Assembly: GCA_045837725.1 (NCBI GenBank)
Contig: JBEWZL010000048.1
Span: forward strand, 62,001-126,000
Direction of reading: 5' to 3'
Length of the DNA stretch: 64,000 bases
Source: Vermamoeba vermiformis
Lineage: Eukaryota > Tubulinea > Echinamoebida
The stretch's first letter is position 1. Each line of letters starts with the position of its first letter. A model generated the notes under the pieces. The model ran no database searches. It saw nothing but the letters and a program-made list of their open reading frames with translations, and was not told the origin of the DNA. Shown here in pieces: positions 59,413 to 64,000 of the stretch. A program made the translations under genes and the position numbers.

Positions 59413-60807
59413 TTAAAACGTGACCAACAACGTAAATGCAGCCAAATACATAAACAAATTCTCGCCGCGAGATCCGCTACTGACATTGCCAGGAGCTCGA
59501 GCAGGTGTAGCACTGCTAGATGGTGCCGCGGTGTTAGATGGTGCCACGTTGTCGTTAGGCGTGGCCGTGGTTTCTGGGGTGGAACTTGGGGGCTCTTCGG
59601 TTACCGGTGGAGCTGGCGCAGTAAACCGCCACAAAATCTTGTCTATGTAGCAACGAGCACGTGCGGCCTGTTGTGGAGTGAACGTGGTTTTGCAGCTCGC
59701 AGGTGTGTTTGTCATGTAATTGTTTAGCGGCCGTGTAGACAGATCGATCTGACTAAACGAGGCACCGTTACAATCCGTAGTCGCTGTACAAGCGAACAAA
59801 ATTAGTTAACAATTCTTAAGTATACTGCTAGTACGTCTAATGACTGTTTCAAGCAACGGCTGACTTACTTCCACCATTCAACTCTGTGCACGAGAAAGTA
59901 GATGGCACTGGTAAAGTGTCGTTACAGAAATCTCCGACAATATTTAAGTCAGGGGAATCCAAGGCCTCACTGCACGTACATGAGTCAATAAATGCATGAT
60001 ACAGACCTGTCAAACAATAGGTATTAGTTCTCGGAGATAATTTCAAATTTTTTGATTAGGTCTCCAATTAGTACTCACCAAAAGCGTGACCTAGTTCGTG
60101 TAGCATGGTTGAAGAGCCTGCGTCTAATCCGCCTCCGTATATGTTGATAAGACCGTAATAATATTCCGGACTTTGATCAAAATTGATATTTTGTGGAAGA
60201 TAATAATAGCCTCCAGTAAGCGTGTTGTCGCTAAAAGTAGAGAATATTAGCGTCATTGAACCAGGAACTGATAATTCTTTGGCGACTTGAGCGTTTGTGT
60301 CGTAGGCGTTAGAAACCAAGGAAGTGTATTTGTCCGTAACATTAACGGTAATGTCCCATTCCACTTTGAAGAACGTCATATATTGTTGCCTCAATAACTC
60401 AATCTATATTTACCAAATTAAAAAAATTAAGATGAACCGAACCGATGAAAAAAGAACTCAAATCCTGCTTACTTGCGTGTTGAAATTGGTCAAAATGTCT
60501 GCCGATAAATCACTGGAGCAAAAAACGACGTAGAGTCTTAGCCTGACAACAGGGGTGTTTGGTCCAACGTAGTACAAATCCCTACGCAAGAAAAAAAGTC
60601 AAATAAGTTATAATTACTGTACGATTATAGTCATAATTACCTAACATCAGGGTCGTCGCATTCGTGTTTGCCACACGCGGGTATGCCCTTGGCGGATGTG
60701 GTTTGGCCGGGAGGCGGCGGAGGAGTAACGCATTGGAAATCAGAGGAGGCCAAATGCGCTGTTGCTACTCCGATATACAATATTAAAACGAAGAAATACA
60801 CCTTCAT
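59413..60807 (-). CDS. Secreted M43 (pappalysin-type) metalloprotease, GPI-like
   Basis: Five exons (60807-60641, 60581-60473, 60403-60079, 60006-59869, 59783-59413) give 369 residues. A signal peptide (MKVYFFVLILYIGVATAH) is followed by a catalytic domain with the extended zinc motif HELGHAFGLYH (His194, Glu195, His198, Gly201, His204), split by an intron after the Gly codon base. Upstream strands (LTLIFSTFSDN-type, YYGLINIYGGGLDAGSSTMLHE) and downstream Cys-rich CTCSEALDSPDL...VGDFCNDTL fit the M43/PAPP-A family. After that come a met-turn-like NYMTNTPASC, a Pro/Ser/Thr-rich stalk (TEEPPSSTPETTATPNDN) and a hydrophobic C-terminus (GENLFMYLAAFTLLVTF) suited to a GPI anchor. Probably a surface protease; substrate unknown. 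Confidence 0.85.
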
Positions 60808-61120
60808 AGTCGTCTCTTAGACCAAAATAGTCAAATATTGCCGATACTGTCAGTTTTTTCCCTGATGAAATTTGGAAAGCGGACCTTCACCCGGAAAGCG
60901 GAACGACAGCGGTTTTACGCGATCGAACATTCTAGCATGCGCCAAAGTCGACTCAACTCTCAATCATTTAATGGACGGACTACCAAAAGTTATTATCTGA
61001 GATCTGGTCAGCGCTTCTTACCAGGTGTCGAACGAACAGTGGTCGGTCCAAATACAATGGAATCACTGAAAGAAGAAGTACGTCACCTTTGTAGGCCCAA
61101 AAAAAAAAGCCTAATTTGGT
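60808..61120. other. Intergenic with unassigned 94-codon frame
   Basis: About 310 bp. A plus-strand frame from 60838 (MPILSVFSLMKFGKRTF) reads into the start of the pseudogene fragment but has no recognisable domain or splice support. I treat it as promoter of the metalloprotease plus decayed sequence. Confidence 0.4.
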
Positions 61121-61337
61121 GATCCAAACGAATGCAATTCCTCCATACAACTAGTCTCGTGGTATTAACGAAGGACTAGTCACTTTTACTATGGACAGCA
61201 TTAATTCAGACTCTTGTGGTCTGCCATTCGATAACTACTTCGCCGCTAAAGTCATGACAACGACTGGTGGTCGGGCGGATCTTGGTCCGTTGAACGTATT
61301 CGATTACCCGAGACTGATTTCTTACTCGATCTGACTG
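61121..61337 (+). pseudogene. Collapsed pseudogene copy of the YetA-like gene
   Basis: 61121-61288 copies parent positions 62501-62668 at roughly 85% identity (GATCCAAACGAATGCAATTC start). It then jumps to parent 62795-62822 (TATTCGATTA(C/T)CCGAGACTG) and, after a second small gap, to ATTTCTTACTCGATCTG (parent about 62839). The two internal deletions and substitutions such as TGG to TGT destroy the frame. It lies 0.5 kb upstream of its parent in the same orientation, so it is the remnant of a tandem duplicate. Confidence 0.85.
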
Positions 61338-61658
61338 AAGCTACAATGGTAAGTATTTAAATGATACGTGTTTTTTTGGCCAATCTAATAATTTATAGTG
61401 TTGCTGATCGAGCGAATTTTTTGGCTGCCTTAAAGGACAGTTTCTACTTATTAATAATGCAGTTACTGTTAGGCCCTTAATCTCAGTCATTCATTAGGTC
61501 GGTCAACGTGCTCTGTTGATTGGAAATGTCAGATTATTTGATGATTTTGACATTTACGCGTCCGGTCCCGTGTGAGTCACTTGACGAACATTTAAATTTC
61601 TTGCTCGAGATTTTTTTATTATTTATTTTTTGCTGCGCCGTTAAACAATATCTGACAA
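61338..61658. other. Upstream region of the YetA-like gene
   Basis: About 320 bp between pseudogene remnant and start codon. It has donor-like GTAAGT (about 61349) and a T-rich tract near 61612-61630, with a TTGCAG acceptor-like string just inside the next gene (61676-61681), so an upstream non-coding or alternative exon is possible. Nothing firm. Confidence 0.4.
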
Positions 61659-63908
61659 ATGTTTGTCTTTCGCTATTGCAGATCCCTGGCCTTGGTGCTA
61701 TGCCTATGCGCAATAATTTCCATAAATGCGCAGGTTATTATTGCCCCGACACCTCCTCAACCGAGTAGCTCGACTGAAGTGGTTGGATTCATCTTCCAAA
61801 ACCCTACAAATCAATCTCTACCTGCCCAGCACATCGTTTTTGGACATCCGTTCGTGGAAGGAAGATTAAAAACAGCCTCTTCAGTAGCTGTTGTTCAAGC
61901 CACCTCCGGATCTACTTCTGTTCCTGTCCAAATTAGCGTCAAAGCGACCCATACGGATGGATCTGTCAAGCACGCAGTATTAGTGGCCCAACAACCGTCA
62001 CTTGATGCAGACAGTTCATTGCCCTTAATGTTGACAACGAAGTCTGCCTCGAATATTGGATCCACGGTTGATTTGGGTAACTTCCCATCTGCATCTGTCA
62101 CAATTTCGATGACAATTACGCAACCTGCTTCACAAACATTCAATGTTGATGTCTCTTCAGCCCTTAAGACTGCCTTATCATCCAACAGCGTCTCGTATTT
62201 CTTCCAAGGACCATTGGCAACTCAAGGACGAATTATTTTGCCCGTCGTCAGCTCCTTCCGCTTGGCCCTCGACATTACGCTGTTCTCTGATGGCTCTTAT
62301 TCAGTCGATATTCAATATTTGAACGATATTGCAATGGCTCCTGTCGGCGGAACAATTGTTTACAGCACAACGATCGCATCCAACGTAAAAACTGTTTACA
62401 GCGCAGCAGATCTGACCCACTATCAATACCAAACATGGCACTATGTCTACTACTCTAACCAAGAGCCTCTCGTCAACGTCCAGTTCGATGTTTTGAGCTT
62501 GATCCAAACGAATGCAATTCCTCCTTACAACTACACTCGCGGTATTAATGAAGGACTAGTCACGTTTACTATGAACAGCATTGATTCAGACACTTGGGGC
62601 CAGCCATTCGATAACTACGGCGTCACTAAAGCCATGCCAATGACTGGTGGTCGAGCGGATCTTGGTCCTCTGCCCCTCTATACCACTGCTTGGATCATCT
62701 CACAAAACAACTATATTCGACAATATATGCTGGGTTGGGGAGAGGCTGCCGGCTCGACACCGTTGAACTACTTTGCCAAGAATGAATCACGCTGGTTGAA
62801 TGTATTCGATTATCCGAGACTGTGGTTGGACACGCGGTGCATTTCTTACTCGATCTGTCCGACACAATTCACTGAAGAGAACACGTGGCAGCTCGACACC
62901 GCGCACTTGCCTAATATGGCATTTGTGCCCTACATGGTCACTGGTCGACGCTACTACCTGGACCGCATGGAGGCTGTTGCCGCGTGGGTAGCCAGCACCA
63001 CTTGGGACGCACTTCGACGTCAAGGTGGTGAAGCTGAAATGGGCTTGTTGTACGGCGAACAGCTGCGAGGTGCTGCGTGGGGCCTGCGAGAAGTCGTGTA
63101 CGCCAAGTACATTAGTCCTGATGACACGCCGATGAGAAGTTACTACGACAAGATGGTCTTCAATCATTTGTCGTGGTTGAACAATCAAACTGATTCGTGG
63201 ACAGCTAAGACTGGTGAAGTCTATGGCATCATGCTGGCATTCAGTTACGGCGGAGATTTCATTGTTCCGCCCTGGCAGACCGATTTCTTCGCGAGCACAA
63301 TCTCCACGGCACAAAGACAAGGCGAACCATTGGCCAAACAGTTCCTAAAGTGGTCCAAGAACTGGGACGTTGGTCGATTTTTGCACGATCCGCCATTCAA
63401 CAAACAAAACGGCGTGGCGTATAATATCTGGTACGGCAATGCTACTGAATTTGTCACTACGTGGGCGCAGTTCCAATACGAACAAGAGGCACGTGGCTAC
63501 AATAATGTCAATTTTAAAGAGAGCAACGGATATTACAGTCAACTGGGACTGATGACACTTGTCATGCATCAAATCAATGACCCGAGTGACAACGATGCCG
63601 TCACTGCTTTTAACTGGTTGTCAACTGCTGGTGCTCCTTATACTACCGAGAATGATTTCAGAAACGATCCGACATTCGGGTAAGTGGTAGATCAAACTAA
63701 AAAATATTGAAAAATATCTGTGAAAAATTTATCTAATGATGATATTTTGTTTAGTATGGCTCCTTACCCAGCACGCGTCAATGCACCCGATACAGAAATT
63801 GTTGCAGCACCAGTGTCGGGTCCTGGTGCTCCACTAGCCACTTCATTCGCCTTGCGTTTGAGTGCTATGTTTGCCTTGTTAATGCTCGCTCAAATTTTCG
63901 TTCTGTAA
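61659..63908 (+). CDS. Secreted YetA/PcRGLX-like protein, GPI-like
   Basis: Exons 61659-63679 and 63755-63908 join in phase to 724 residues. The signal peptide is MFVFRYCRSLALVLCLCAII...NAQ. The N-terminal domain (FGHPFVEGRLKTASSVAVVQ ... VKATHTDGSVKHAVLVAQ) resembles the RIFT-barrel domain of YetA/PcRGLX-type proteins, a family that includes exo-acting rhamnogalacturonan lyases. The central part (residues 300-600) is rich in Trp and Tyr with helical stretches (YLDRMEAVAAWVASTTWDAL), fitting an (alpha/alpha) toroid. The C-terminus (LATSFALRLSAMFALLMLAQ) is GPI-like. The start is uncertain: an acceptor-like TTGCAG lies just inside the signal-peptide coding part. Polysaccharide degradation is inferred. 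A collapsed duplicate lies just upstream. Confidence 0.75.
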
Positions 63909-64000
63909 TAAAATTTCGTTGTCATACCAATTTACATTCTTCGAGTACAAGCTGAGATGGGTTTTACAAACCTTCCTCTTTGTCACAAAACCGTTAAAGG

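Overview
This window is nuclear DNA of a gene-dense, intron-rich unicellular eukaryote. Genes lie only 100-550 bp apart on both strands. Introns are short (about 30-250 bp), AT-rich, and nearly always open with GTAAGT or GTACGT and close with TAG/CAG. The gene content fits an amoeboid protist: DPM1, PRMT3, Tudor-SN, a type I metacaspase, a CLU-domain protein, GUCD1, an RND/Dispatched-like protein, PBZ zinc fingers, F-box/LRR proteins and Zn2Cys6 regulators. A textbook U12-type AT-AC intron argues against lineages that lost the minor spliceosome, such as dictyostelids. My best guess is an amoebozoan of the protosteloid/variosean kind. This is inference; no species marker is present.

Layout. 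1-5.2 kb: two tandem secreted FG-GAP proteins and a GPI-like GH-A glycosidase, all on the minus strand. 5.7-14.8 kb: a GUCD1 homologue, a broken F-box/LRR gene, a 7TM protein with an EGF-like N-terminus, a second GH-A glycosidase in inverted orientation, and a second 7TM protein. 15-25.4 kb: a multi-pass membrane protein, two tandem Zn2Cys6 regulators with matching intron maps, and DPM1. 25.5-34.7 kb: PRMT3, an LRR/F-box gene, an ATP-dependent DNA ligase fused to two PBZ fingers, and a frameshifted F-box/LRR gene. 34.9-40.7 kb: a large RND-family gene with 13 CGVC modules and a tRNA-Phe in one intron. 41-48 kb: a small unknown gene, an F-box/Rho-like GTPase fusion, a metacaspase, a four-CBS protein, a second identical tRNA-Phe and a HEAT-like protein. 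48-59 kb: a CLU/LRR protein with the AT-AC intron, an acidic protein with MIM1-like motifs, and Tudor-SN with a 5S rRNA gene in an intron. 59.4-64 kb: a pappalysin-type metalloprotease, a collapsed pseudogene copy, and its parent, a secreted YetA-like protein.

Themes. (1) A secreted or cell-surface set: FG-GAP proteins, GH-A pair, 7TM pair, metalloprotease, YetA-like protein. Several have Pro/Ser-rich stalks and hydrophobic C-termini typical of GPI anchoring. (2) Repeated local duplication with gene-conversion tracts and decay. (3) Pol III genes nested in introns of Pol II genes, sharing a 3' trailer motif. (4) Unusual domain fusions. Exon models were built by hand from splice signals and reading phase. 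Most genes close exactly in phase; the exceptions are flagged and may be residual assembly indels.
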